Source: Actinomycetota bacterium (GTDB taxonomy: Bacteria; Actinomycetota; CADDZG01; WHSQ01). Taken from it: 50,844 nucleotides of DNA. Below are positions 28,320-35,980 of this stretch, in pieces; positions within the stretch are counted from its first letter, which is position 1, and the number at the start of each line of letters is the position of its first letter. Under the pieces are notes generated by a model that did no database searches, was not told the origin of the DNA, and worked only from the letters and a program-made list of their open reading frames with translations. The stretch is taken from assembly GCA_009380005.1 (NCBI GenBank), contig WHSQ01000009.1, forward strand, positions 15,347 through 66,190, written 5' to 3'. The translations under genes were made by a program, and so were the position numbers.

Positions 28320-29251
28320 GCCGCCGCCCCCAGTTTCTCGACCGCACGCAGCTTCGCCGCCGAGGCCCGGGGGTTGTCCACGACTTCCTGCTCCCTGGGC
28401 CGGATGGGACGACGCGTAAGGACGCGCACCTCCGCTTCGGCTCCGCACACGCAAACCGGGAAGTCGGGAGGGCAAATGCATCCCCGCGCTGCCTCGGCGA
28501 ACGCGCGCTTCGTGATGCGGTCCTCCAGCGAGTGGTACGAGATCACTACGAGGCGGCCACCGGGGGCGAGGGAGAGGATCGCCCCGGGTAGCGCGCTCTC
28601 GAGTGCTTCCAGCTCGCGGTTCACTTCGAGCCGCAGAGCTTGGAAGGTGCGACGTGCCGGGTGGCCGCCGGTACGCCGCGTTGCAGCAGGGATCGCACCT
28701 TTCACGATCTCTGCCAGGTGAGTGGTGTCTCGGATCGGTCTGTTCCTCACGATCGCGGCCGCGATACGGGACGCGAAGCGTTCTTCGCCGTAGCGGCGGA
28801 TCACCGCTGCCAGGTCACGCTGCGCGTATCCGTTCACGACGTCGGATGCCATCAGGGGTTGTTCCGGGTCCATCCGCATGTCGAGGGGTCCGGCACCGCG
28901 GAAGCTGAACCCTCTATGCGCCTCATCCAGTTGGGGTGAAGAAACTCCAAGGTCGAGTATGACTCCGCGAACCTCCTCAACCCCGAGTCGTTCCAGTACG
29001 GACGGGATGCTCTCGAAGTTGTCACGGACGAGCCGAACGCGTTCTTGATACGGGCGGAGGTTGGCCCGCGCCGTCTCCAGCGCGCCAGGGTCACGGTCGA
29101 TGCCGACGAGCTGCGCACGCGGGGAGCGCTCGAGGATCGCTCGAGCGTGGCCGCCGGATCCCAGGGTCCCGTCGACGACGACGCCCCCATGCTCCAGCGC
29201 AGGGACGAGGAGCTCGACGACGCGTCCGAGTAGGGCCGGGATGTGTCCCAT
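28316..29251 (-). CDS. rsmH: 16S rRNA m4C1402 methyltransferase RsmH (MraW)
   Basis: A 311-residue SAM-dependent methyltransferase that modifies C1402 of 16S rRNA. SAM-binding VVDGTLGSGGHARAIL is at about 25-40. ILDLGVSSPQLDEAHRGFSFR and ISYHSLEDRITKRAF are family signatures. Three cysteines in GCICPPDFPVCVCG resemble the usual motif. The gene follows the small membrane ORF by 25 bp and overlaps ftsL. Confidence 0.96.
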   Translation of the reverse strand: MGHIPALLGRVVELLVPALEHGGVVVDGTLGSGGHARAILERSPRAQLVGIDRDPGALETARANLRPYQERVRLVRDNFESIPSVLERLGVEEVRGVILDLGVSSPQLDEAHRGFSFRGAGPLDMRMDPEQPLMASDVVNGYAQRDLAAVIRRYGEERFASRIAAAIVRNRPIRDTTHLAEIVKGAIPAATRRTGGHPARRTFQALRLEVNRELEALESALPGAILSLAPGGRLVVISYHSLEDRITKRAFAEAARGCICPPDFPVCVCGAEAEVRVLTRRPIRPREQEVVDNPRASAAKLRAVEKLGAAA

Positions 29252-29276
29252 GTGGGGCCCTCCAGTTGGATGACCA

Positions 29277-29420
29277 TCATCCCCGGCCCAGCGCGCGGGT
29301 GGCGATCGCCACCATGCCGAGGAAACCGCCGACCGACGAACCGGTCAGAGCCAACAACATGATGCTCCGACTCAGCTCCCGGGCCAAGCGAGTGCGGGGC
29401 GCTGCGATCCTCTTAGCCAT
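29277..29420 (-). CDS. 47-residue membrane protein between mraZ and rsmH
   Basis: A short frame with its own ATG at 29420 and a well-placed AGGAG about 8 nt upstream. The product has a basic N-terminus (MAKRIAAPRTRLARELSR) and one hydrophobic helix at about 19-42, so a single-pass inner-membrane peptide is predicted. It lies 14 bp after mraZ and 25 bp before rsmH with no competing gene. I do not recognise the family, and a role in division is inferred only from position. Confidence 0.6.
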   Translation of the reverse strand: MAKRIAAPRTRLARELSRSIMLLALTGSSVGGFLGMVAIATRALGRG

Positions 29421-29434
29421 GTCCTCGCTCCTTC

Positions 29435-29869
29435 CTAGAACTGGATCCGACTCGAGACTTCCTCTGGGTCCTGTTCGTCCAACGTGGCCTGCTCTTCGTC
29501 CCACCTCTGGGTGCTCCAGATCTCGACGTGGTCGAGATGGCCCATGATCACGACGTCGCGCTCGATGCCCGACGCCTCGCGCAGGTCGGGCGGGATCGAG
29601 ATGCGGCCCTGGCCGTCCACGTGATCCTGGAAGGTGAGAGAGGCCATCCGCCGGATGCCTCGCCGGGTAGCCATGTCGCCGGTGCGCCGTTGCTCGATCA
29701 GGCGCTGCTCCAGCTCCCGCCATTGCTCCCCCGACCACAGGCCGATGCACCCATCCGGCATCACCACGAGGGTCGCCATGGCGTCCTCGAGGTTGTCCCT
29801 CAGCCGGGACGGCACGATGAGACGCCCCTTGGCGTCTATCGAATGCCGGTAGATCCCCGTGAAAGACAC
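29435..29869 (-). CDS. mraZ: transcriptional regulator MraZ
   Basis: A 144-residue AbrB-like double domain. The two DxxxR half-motifs are visible as DAKGRLIVP and DGQGRISIP. MraZ forms ring oligomers that bind direct repeats in its own promoter and control the dcw operon. Matching repeats are found at 29983-30012. The GTG at 29869 begins the conserved SFTGIYRHSIDAKGR and has GGGGAG 5 nt upstream. A longer open frame upstream lies in the leader. Confidence 0.94.
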   Translation of the reverse strand: MSFTGIYRHSIDAKGRLIVPSRLRDNLEDAMATLVVMPDGCIGLWSGEQWRELEQRLIEQRRTGDMATRRGIRRMASLTFQDHVDGQGRISIPPDLREASGIERDVVIMGHLDHVEIWSTQRWDEEQATLDEQDPEEVSSRIQF

Positions 29870-29982
29870 GTACTCTCCCCTGCATGGCTCCGCCGTTCGT
29901 AGCGACTGCGTTACCGCCCGGGGGCCGGGCCCCGTTGCCCGGAGATCCCTGAGCCGTGGCCGAGAAGCGTGGAGGCTCCCTT

Positions 29983-30012
29983 CTCCCCCATTTCCCTCCA
30001 CTTCACTCCACT
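29983..30012 (-). promoter_or_regulatory. MraZ-box direct repeats
   Basis: Three contiguous 10-bp units on the minus strand: AGTGGAGTGA (30012-30003), AGTGGAGGGA (30002-29993) and AATGGGGGAG (29992-29983). Each has a TGG(A/G)G core in the same phase, as in MraZ operators of other bacteria (TGGGN every 10 bp). They lie just past the expected transcription start, where bound MraZ would block elongation or initiation. Confidence 0.75.
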
Positions 30013-30020
30013 GAGTGGGC

Positions 30021-30050
30021 AAGTTACGCCCCCGGAAACCCCCAAGTCAA
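30021..30050 (-). promoter_or_regulatory. mraZ/dcw operon promoter
   Basis: TTGACT (30050-30045), 18 bp, TAACTT (30026-30021) on the minus strand. Expected start near 30014 gives a leader of about 145 nt for mraZ. The MraZ boxes begin 8 bp after the -10. It is probably the main promoter of mraZ through ftsQ. Confidence 0.75.
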
Positions 30051-30220
30051 CGTTCGGCCCCTAATTACAGTTCTGTGATTCGTTACTGGTGTTGTTCCTG
30101 TGAATGCTTGTGCTTGCCTGTGACAGCGTAGAAGCGCCCAAAACGCCCCAAACCCCCTCTTTTCCGCCTGCGGCTCGGAAACGGAGCACCATCGGGAAAA
30201 GAGCGCGCCCACGGGGATCC
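30051..30220. other. gene-free region upstream of the dcw promoter with CTGTGA repeats
   Basis: Part of a 464-bp stretch without a gene (29870-30333). This section has lower GC near 30061-30130 and contains CTGTGA three times in the same orientation (30073-30078, 30098-30103, 30118-30123). No convincing reading frame is seen. The rest of the stretch is the mraZ leader and promoter on one side and the IS left end on the other. Confidence 0.4.
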
Positions 30221-30223
30221 GGT

Positions 30224-30261
30224 GTTCTTTTCGAGCTAAATCCCGGATCCGAGCCTGTCGC
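30224..30261 (+). repeat. left terminal inverted repeat of the IS
   Basis: Inner block CCCGGATCCGAGCCTGTCGC (30242-30261) pairs with the complement of the right end at 16 of 20 positions. An outer GTTCTTTT block (30224-30231) also matches, with a 1-nt length difference between blocks. Confidence 0.65.
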
Positions 30262-30333
30262 GAAAACCCCGCAAAGGCTCGCGTTCCGGGCGTGACTTCG
30301 ACACACTGGAACCACCCGAGCCTGGAGGTCCGT

Positions 30334-31818
30334 GTGGCAAAGAACTTCGTGCCGTGTGATCGAGATCAGGAGCTCCTGATGCCGCCCAGCCTGAGAGAGT
30401 GGCTGCCCGACGATCACCTCGTGTGGTTCGTCATCGAGGCGGTCGACCAGGTCGACCTCTCGCCGTTCTACGACCGCCACCGGGACGACGGCTGGGGACG
30501 GGCGGCGTTCGACCCGAAGATGGTCGTGACGCTATTGCTCTACGCCTACGGGAAAGGCATCCGTTCTGCGCGTGAGATCGAGCGCCGCCTGCTCGAAGAC
30601 GTCGCTTTCCGCGTGATAGCGGCCAACGAGCGACCCGATCACTCGACAATCTGCCGCTTCCGGCAACGTCATCGGGATGCGCTGGCACAGCTCTTCCTCC
30701 AGGTCCTGCGCCTCTGCGTGACCGCGGGGGCGATCGATACGAGTGTCATCGCCATCGACGGCACCAAGCTGGAAGCCAACGCGTCGCGGGCCCGCAACCT
30801 CACCGACGACGAGCTGCGCGAACACATCCGGCGATTGTTCGAGGAGGCCGACGCGATCGATGCCGCTGAGGACGAGCTCTACGGCGACCGCAGGGGCGAC
30901 GAGCTGCCCCAGCATCTCGCCGATCGGAAGAGCCGCATCGAATGGATCCGCCGGCAACTTGCCGACCAGCTCGAAGAGCACGGGCCCACCACCCGGCGGG
31001 GCAAGCCGCGCCGCATCAACACGACCGATCCCGACAGCGCTGTCCTCATGGGCCCCAAGGGTTTCCTGCAGGGATACAACGCCCAGCTGGTGGTGACAGA
31101 GGACCAGTTCATCGTCACCGCCGAGCTCAGCAACAGCGGAGCCGATCGTCAGCACTTCGTATCGCTCGTCGAACGAAGCACCGAGAACCTGCAGCAAGCA
31201 GGATCCGAAACACCGATCGGTGCGGTGGTGGCCGACGCCGGTTACTACAGCGAAGAGGCTGCGTCGCTCGAGGGTGCTGGTGACATCGTGATCCCACCAG
31301 CACGCAAGGAACGCTTGGAGCAAGGTCGGCTTGCCGCACGCGATGAGCAATTGGCACAGCGACGGGATAAGCACGTGAAGCGGTCACACGAATGGCGCCG
31401 GCGTGCGGACATCATCGAACTAGCGGTCGCAGAGAACCTCCCGTTGAGCGAGCTAGCGAAACGCTTAGGGGTCCAGGTCCCAAGAGCGTGCACGCTGCGC
31501 AACGAGTTCCGTTCCGGAGGACGGGAAGCGATCGAACGGCGGGCCGGGCCTCCTCCACCGAAGAGCATCAAAGAGATCATGCTCGATCGGATTGCCAGCG
31601 ACGCGGGGAAAGCTCTCTATGCCGTGCGCGGGCGCAGCGTAGAACCGATCTTCGGGCAGCTCAAGGAAGCCCGCGGCATGCGTCGGTTCCTGCACCGCGG
31701 CCTTCCGATGTGCGGCACAGAATGGAAACTGGTGGCGTCCGCATACAACCTGAGGAAGCTCTGCCAGCGAGTGACCGATCTGGCGAATCTCGCCCTCTCA
31801 GCGCCCAGCCACCCCTGA
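30334..31818 (+). CDS. IS1182-family transposase
   Basis: About 494 residues from the GTG at 30334, which has GGAGG 6 nt upstream. A GTG at 30292 is possible but less well supported. The N-terminal DUF772 domain begins FVPCDRDQELLMPPSLREWLPDDHLVW. DDE residues are likely in VIAIDGTKLEANAS, VVADAGYYSEE and EPIFGQLKEARGMRRFL. Between the second Asp and the Glu lies a helix-turn-helix-like segment (ELAVAENLPLSELAKRLGV) not usual for the family. The frame is intact, so the element may be active. Confidence 0.92.
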   Translation: MAKNFVPCDRDQELLMPPSLREWLPDDHLVWFVIEAVDQVDLSPFYDRHRDDGWGRAAFDPKMVVTLLLYAYGKGIRSAREIERRLLEDVAFRVIAANERPDHSTICRFRQRHRDALAQLFLQVLRLCVTAGAIDTSVIAIDGTKLEANASRARNLTDDELREHIRRLFEEADAIDAAEDELYGDRRGDELPQHLADRKSRIEWIRRQLADQLEEHGPTTRRGKPRRINTTDPDSAVLMGPKGFLQGYNAQLVVTEDQFIVTAELSNSGADRQHFVSLVERSTENLQQAGSETPIGAVVADAGYYSEEAASLEGAGDIVIPPARKERLEQGRLAARDEQLAQRRDKHVKRSHEWRRRADIIELAVAENLPLSELAKRLGVQVPRACTLRNEFRSGGREAIERRAGPPPPKSIKEIMLDRIASDAGKALYAVRGRSVEPIFGQLKEARGMRRFLHRGLPMCGTEWKLVASAYNLRKLCQRVTDLANLALSAPSHP

Positions 31819-31825
31819 CCTTTCT

Positions 31826-31864
31826 GCGACAGGCTCAATACCGGGACTCTCCTAGAAAAAGAAC
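31826..31864 (-). repeat. right terminal inverted repeat of the IS
   Basis: GCGACAGGCTC (31826-31836) and CCGGG (31841-31845), then AAAAGAAC (31857-31864), are the complement of the left end. The repeat begins 8 bp after the transposase stop. Confidence 0.65.
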
Positions 31865-31931
31865 GACCACCCTGCGCCCGCAGCCCGGTACCCAGGCCGG
31901 AGCGGCGGGAGCGAGCTGGGTCGGCATAACA

Positions 31932-32080
31932 GCCGGCCCTCGTCGCTGCCTGGGCTTGACCTCGACCTTGACCCCGCGACCGAGCCGGAGTCCCGCGACC
32001 CCGAACCAAGGCCCGACTCGCGCAACCATCGCGCTGGGCATGCGGCCGGCCCTTGTCGCTGCCGGGCTTGACCTTGGTCC
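31932..32080. repeat. degenerate direct repeat in a gene-free stretch
   Basis: The 339 bp from 31819 to 32157 hold the IS right end and no credible gene. A block at 31932-31967 (GCCGGCCCTCGTCGCTGC, then TGGGCTTGACCTCGACC) recurs at about 32045-32080 with a few substitutions and one deletion. Between them are further GACC/CCGCGACC runs. This may be decayed repeat DNA. No function is apparent. Confidence 0.5.
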
Positions 32081-32157
32081 CCCCTACCCGGCCCGAGTGA
32101 CGCACCCGCTCGCGCCGATATGAAGCCGGTCCCCGACGGCCTTCCGATCGGGCGGGG

Positions 32158-32694
32158 CTAGGCGGGTTGGATCGCCGGTTTCAGGCCCTTGACGCGGTGC
32201 TTCGGCAGGTTCAGGTACTGCTCCCACTGGGGGTCGACCCGGTCGACGGCGACGATGATCCACACGCTGTCGTGCGGCGCTTGGGGCGAGCGCCGCAGGC
32301 GCATGCCGAGGTCGGCATGGGGGCGGTTCTCCTTGCGTGAGTTGCACGGCCGGCAGGCCGCCACGACGTTGTCCCAGGTATGCCCCCCTCCCCTGCTCCG
32401 GGGCACGACGTGGTCCACGTTCTCGGCGGGGCGGCCGCAATACTGACACTCGAAGTTGTCCCGCACCAGGACGGCCCGGCGCGACAGAGAGGCGCGCGAC
32501 CTGAACGGCACCTTCACGAAATAGTTGAGGCGCACCACGCTCGGCGACGCGATGGCGAGGCGTTCGGAGTGGTAGACCGCGCCGTTGGTGTGGACGACCT
32601 CCGCTTTGCCCTTCAGGGCAAGAACAAGCGCCCGCCGTACTGGCACCACGCACAGCGGCTGGTAGGACGCGTTCAACACCAACGCTCTGGCCAC
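32158..32694 (-). CDS. HNH endonuclease domain protein
   Basis: A 178-residue protein with a C4-type HNH nuclease domain: zinc pairs C83/C86 and C114/C117, catalytic His in DHVVPRSRGG (H95), and TWDN then CNSRKENR. The N-terminal half (MARALVLNASYQPLCVVP and following) is the conserved cap of a widespread actinobacterial family of single-copy HNH proteins. Its cellular role is unknown. It is not obviously part of a restriction system, as no methyltransferase is nearby. It follows the small orphan gene by 51 bp. Confidence 0.9.
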   Translation of the reverse strand: MARALVLNASYQPLCVVPVRRALVLALKGKAEVVHTNGAVYHSERLAIASPSVVRLNYFVKVPFRSRASLSRRAVLVRDNFECQYCGRPAENVDHVVPRSRGGGHTWDNVVAACRPCNSRKENRPHADLGMRLRRSPQAPHDSVWIIVAVDRVDPQWEQYLNLPKHRVKGLKPAIQPA

Positions 32695-32745
32695 TGCGCA
32701 GAAGTATATGGGCGTGCGTGCCCAAGAAATGGTTACGGAGAGCGC

Positions 32746-32958
32746 TCAGCCCTGGTCTTCACGGAGGAACTCGACGTAGCGGTGGAATGCAAGATGGTCC
32801 GAGGTGATCGATTCGGTCCGGTCATCCTTCTCGACCGTGACCGTGTCGGCCGGGCCCCCGGGGGCCTTCGGATCCTCGGTGATCTCCACCACGGTCCAAC
32901 CATCATCGATCAAGCTTCTCAATCTCTCTAGCTCTGGGTCGTCTCCCCAACCCGCCAT
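32746..32958 (-). CDS. 70-residue protein of unknown function
   Basis: A small acidic soluble protein (MAGWGDDPELERLRSLIDDG and so on), mostly predicted helix and strand, with no cysteines or membrane segment. A strong AGGAGG lies about 6 nt before the ATG. It is 33 bp downstream of oppF, so it is probably read from the end of the transporter operon. I do not recognise the family. Confidence 0.65.
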   Translation of the reverse strand: MAGWGDDPELERLRSLIDDGWTVVEITEDPKAPGGPADTVTVEKDDRTESITSDHLAFHRYVEFLREDQG

Positions 32959-32991
32959 CCGGCCCTCCTTGTCGTGCGTTGGGGCCGCAGC

Positions 32992-34068
32992 CTACCCGGG
33001 GACCGCCACGGGCTCGGCTGCCTCGAGCGTTCGCGTGGTGATCCGGCCGGCGTCGATCTCTTCGACGTAATGGCAGGCGACCGTGTGACCGTTCTCCAGG
33101 ACGCGCAGCTCCGGCACCTCGTCCGGGCATCGTTTCTTCTGCGCGAACGGACACCGCGTGTGGAACCGGCACCCGGACGGCGGGTTGGTAGGCGACGGCA
33201 GGTCGCCCTTGAGCAGGATACGTTCGCGCTCCAACTCCACGGCGGGGTCGGGGATGGGGACCGCGGACAGCAACGCCTTCGTGTACGGATGCAGGGGCCG
33301 CTCGTACAAGCGAGCGCTCGGCGCGACCTCCATGATCTTGCCGAGGTACATCACCGCGATGCGATCCGAGATGTGTCGTACGACCGCGAGGTCGTGCGCG
33401 ATGAACAGGTAGGTAAGCTGGAACTCATCCTGGAGCTCTTCGAGCAGATTGATCATCTGAGCCTGGATCGAAACGTCGAGCGCGGAGACCGGCTCGTCGG
33501 CGATGATCAGATCCGGTTGCAGAGCCAGTGACCGCGCCAGGCCGATGCGCTGGCGTTGACCTCCTGAGAACTCGTGCGGGTATCGGTTGCCCGCATTGCG
33601 CGGCAAACCGACGACTTCCAGCAATTCCTGTACTCGGCCGTCCGCCTCTTTCCCGCGGGCGATGCCATGCACGTTCAGAGGTTCCTCGACGATGTTCCCC
33701 ACGTTCCGACGGGGGTTGAGAGACGAATAGGGGTCCTGGAACACCATCTGCATCCGTCGTCGCAGGCGCCTCAACTCGTCCCCGTGCAGATGTGTGATGT
33801 CATCACCGTCGAACCTGATGCGGCCCCCGGTCGGCTCGAGGAGACGAAGGATGGCCCGGCCGGCCGTCGTCTTGCCGCAGCCCGACTCGCCGACCAGACC
33901 CAGCGTCTCGCCGCGTTTGATCTCGAACGAGATCCCGTCCACGGCCTTCACGTCCCCCACATGACGATCGACGATGATGCCCGAGCGGACCGGGAAATAG
34001 ACCTTGAGGTCCTCGACCTCGACGAGATTGGCTGCGCGACTCCTCTCGTCAGCCTGCGAGATCGTCAC
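32992..34068 (-). CDS. oppF: oligo/dipeptide ABC transporter ATPase, OppF type
   Basis: A 358-residue ATPase. Walker A is GESGCGKTT, the Q-loop is in [12 protein letters not shown], the signature is FSGGQRQR, and Walker B is LIIADEP. The C-terminal oligopeptide-type extension has [20 protein letters not shown], whose cysteines may hold an Fe-S cluster as in OppD/DppD relatives. It pairs with OppD to power the permease. The GTG at 34068 overlaps the oppD stop as GTGA. Confidence 0.93.
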   Translation of the reverse strand: MTISQADERSRAANLVEVEDLKVYFPVRSGIIVDRHVGDVKAVDGISFEIKRGETLGLVGESGCGKTTAGRAILRLLEPTGGRIRFDGDDITHLHGDELRRLRRRMQMVFQDPYSSLNPRRNVGNIVEEPLNVHGIARGKEADGRVQELLEVVGLPRNAGNRYPHEFSGGQRQRIGLARSLALQPDLIIADEPVSALDVSIQAQMINLLEELQDEFQLTYLFIAHDLAVVRHISDRIAVMYLGKIMEVAPSARLYERPLHPYTKALLSAVPIPDPAVELERERILLKGDLPSPTNPPSGCRFHTRCPFAQKKRCPDEVPELRVLENGHTVACHYVEEIDAGRITTRTLEAAEPVAVPG

Positions 34069-35084
34069 GACCCGCTCGCTTCCAGCGAGCTCGAAGCGAC
34101 GGTGGCCACTTCCGCGTCGGGCACGGGGTTCCAGCACGCCACGCGGTGCATGGGCCCATCGATCCCTTCCAACATGGGAGTGCGCTCGCGTGACTCGTCC
34201 GTCGCATAGGGACAGCGCGGCGCGAACGAACATCCCTCTCGCAGGATCGAGAGATCCGGAGGTGCGCCGGGGATCGGGATCAGTTTCTCCTTCTGGGATG
34301 CATCGAGGCGCGGCACGGAGCGCAGAAGACCCAACGTGTACGGATGGCGAGGGCGGTCGAAGAGCTCGTTCGTCGGAGCCGTCTCGACGAAACGTCCGGC
34401 GTACATGACGTGTGTCCGCTCGCAGATGCCCGCCACGACGCCCAGGTCGTGCGTGATGAGGATGAGGCCCATGCCCTCCTCCTTCACGAGGCCCTTGAGC
34501 AGGTCCAGGATCTGGGCCTGGATCGTGACGTCGAGAGCCGTCGTGGGCTCGTCCGCTATCAGGATCTTGGGGCGGCATGCGATCGCCATGGCGATCATCA
34601 CGCGCTGTCGCATCCCACCCGAGAACTGGTGCGGATAGTCATAGACCCGCTCCGAGGCGTGCGGTATCCCCACCCGGTCGAGCACGGCCACGGCCTCGCG
34701 CCTCGCCCCGTCTTTGTCCATGTCGAGGTGCTTCCGAAGCACCTCCGTGACTTGGTCGCCGACCTTGAGTACGGGATTGAGAGACGTCATCGGATCCTGG
34801 AACACCATGCCGATGTCGCGGCCCCGGATCTCCCGCAGGTCGGCGTCCTTGAGCTTCACCAGGTCACGGTCGCCGAACCTGACCTCCCCTCGGGTGATCC
34901 GTCCGGTCTTGGGCAGGATGCCCAGCATCGCCAGCGACGAGACGCTCTTGCCGCATCCGGACTCCCCCACGACGCCGAGGGTCTCGCCGGCATCGAGATC
35001 GAACGAGATCCCATTCACCGCATGGATCGTCGCGCGCCGGGTGAAGAACCGAACCTCGAGATCTTCGACGCTGAGCAGAGCCAT
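34065..35084 (-). CDS. oppD: oligo/dipeptide ABC transporter ATPase, OppD type
   Basis: A 339-residue ATPase. Walker A is GESGCGKS, the Q-loop [12 protein letters not shown], the signature FSGGMRQR, and Walker [12 protein letters not shown]. The C-terminal cysteine-bearing segment [19 protein letters not shown] is typical of the OppD/DppD group. It starts one base into the oppC stop (TGATG). Together with OppF it forms the nucleotide-binding heterodimer. Confidence 0.94.
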   Translation of the reverse strand: MALLSVEDLEVRFFTRRATIHAVNGISFDLDAGETLGVVGESGCGKSVSSLAMLGILPKTGRITRGEVRFGDRDLVKLKDADLREIRGRDIGMVFQDPMTSLNPVLKVGDQVTEVLRKHLDMDKDGARREAVAVLDRVGIPHASERVYDYPHQFSGGMRQRVMIAMAIACRPKILIADEPTTALDVTIQAQILDLLKGLVKEEGMGLILITHDLGVVAGICERTHVMYAGRFVETAPTNELFDRPRHPYTLGLLRSVPRLDASQKEKLIPIPGAPPDLSILREGCSFAPRCPYATDESRERTPMLEGIDGPMHRVACWNPVPDAEVATVASSSLEASGS

Positions 35085-35980
35085 CAGGATCTCAACTTGG
35101 GGTCGATGGCTTCCCGGAGACCGTCACCGATCAGGTTCAGGCCCATCGTGCTGATGACGATGGCGAAGCCGGGCAAAAGGACCAGGTGGGCGGCGGACTC
35201 GAGACGGTTCGCGTTGTCGGCCATCATCTTCCCCCACTCGGGCAGCGAAGGGTCGCCCGGGCCGAGACCGAGGAAGCTCAGGGCGGCCACCTCGATGATG
35301 GCGGTCGCCATCGTGAGCGTCGCCTGCACGATGACCGGCGCGATCGAATTCGGGATGATGTGACCGAGGAGCAGACGCCGGCCCGGGACTCCCACGGAAC
35401 GCGCGGCCAGTACGTAGTCCGCTTCGCGCTGCCCGAGGATCGAGCCTCGTAGCAAACGCGCGAAGATCGGAACCGTCGTCACCCCCACGGCGAACATGAT
35501 CTGCACCATCCCTCGTCCAAGCAACGTGACCAGACCGATCGCCATCAGTAGCGACGGAACGGACAGCAACAGATCCATCACCCGCATGATCGCCGTGTCC
35601 ACCCAACCGCCGATGTATCCCGCGACGGCCCCGAAGACGAGCCCGATCGACAATCCGATGGCGACGGAGACGACACCTACGAGCAACGACAGGCGCGCTC
35701 CGAACAGCAGCCGCGACAACACGTCGCGGCCCTGCTCGTCGAGCCCGAGCGTGAAGCCGCCGCCCGGTCCGGCCGGGTTGGTCGATAGGGGCCCGACCTG
35801 CTGATTCGGCTCGTGAGGGGCCAGCTGCGCTGCGAACACCGCCGCGATGATCAGCACCAACAGGAGACCCACGCCCACGAGGGCGGCGGGATTGCGCCTG
35901 AAACGATCGAAGGCGTCCCGCCACAATCCACTCGGGCGTTCGAGCGAGAGCTCCGCTGCCTGCGCTTCGGCGACGCTCAC
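35084..35980 (-). CDS. oppC: oligo/dipeptide ABC transporter permease, OppC type
   Basis: A 298-residue permease with about six membrane helices and an N-terminal OppC segment. The membrane-component loop facing the ATPase is in ARSVGVPGRRLLLGHIIPNSIAP, matching the EAA motif. VGPLSTNPAGPGGGFTLGLDEQGRDVLSRLLFGARLSL is the usual DppC/OppC periplasmic start of the transport domain. It overlaps oppB by 4 bp. Confidence 0.94.
   Translation of the reverse strand: MSVAEAQAAELSLERPSGLWRDAFDRFRRNPAALVGVGLLLVLIIAAVFAAQLAPHEPNQQVGPLSTNPAGPGGGFTLGLDEQGRDVLSRLLFGARLSLLVGVVSVAIGLSIGLVFGAVAGYIGGWVDTAIMRVMDLLLSVPSLLMAIGLVTLLGRGMVQIMFAVGVTTVPIFARLLRGSILGQREADYVLAARSVGVPGRRLLLGHIIPNSIAPVIVQATLTMATAIIEVAALSFLGLGPGDPSLPEWGKMMADNANRLESAAHLVLLPGFAIVISTMGLNLIGDGLREAIDPKLRS

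Larger units (their letters stand above)
30224..31864 (+). mobile_element. IS1182-family insertion sequence
   Basis: About 1.64 kb bounded by imperfect terminal inverted repeats, containing one transposase gene. The left end reads GTTCTTTT, 9 nt, TCCCGG, 4 nt, GAGCCTGTCGC. The complement of the right end gives the same blocks with GAGCCTGTCGC and CCCGG exact. Exact outer limits and any target duplication cannot be fixed by eye. It sits about 170 bp upstream of the mraZ promoter, oriented away from it. Confidence 0.72.

Noticed and set aside
31865-32157. CRISPR array in the repeat-bearing gene-free stretch
   Set aside because: Only two degenerate copies with irregular spacing and no cas genes.
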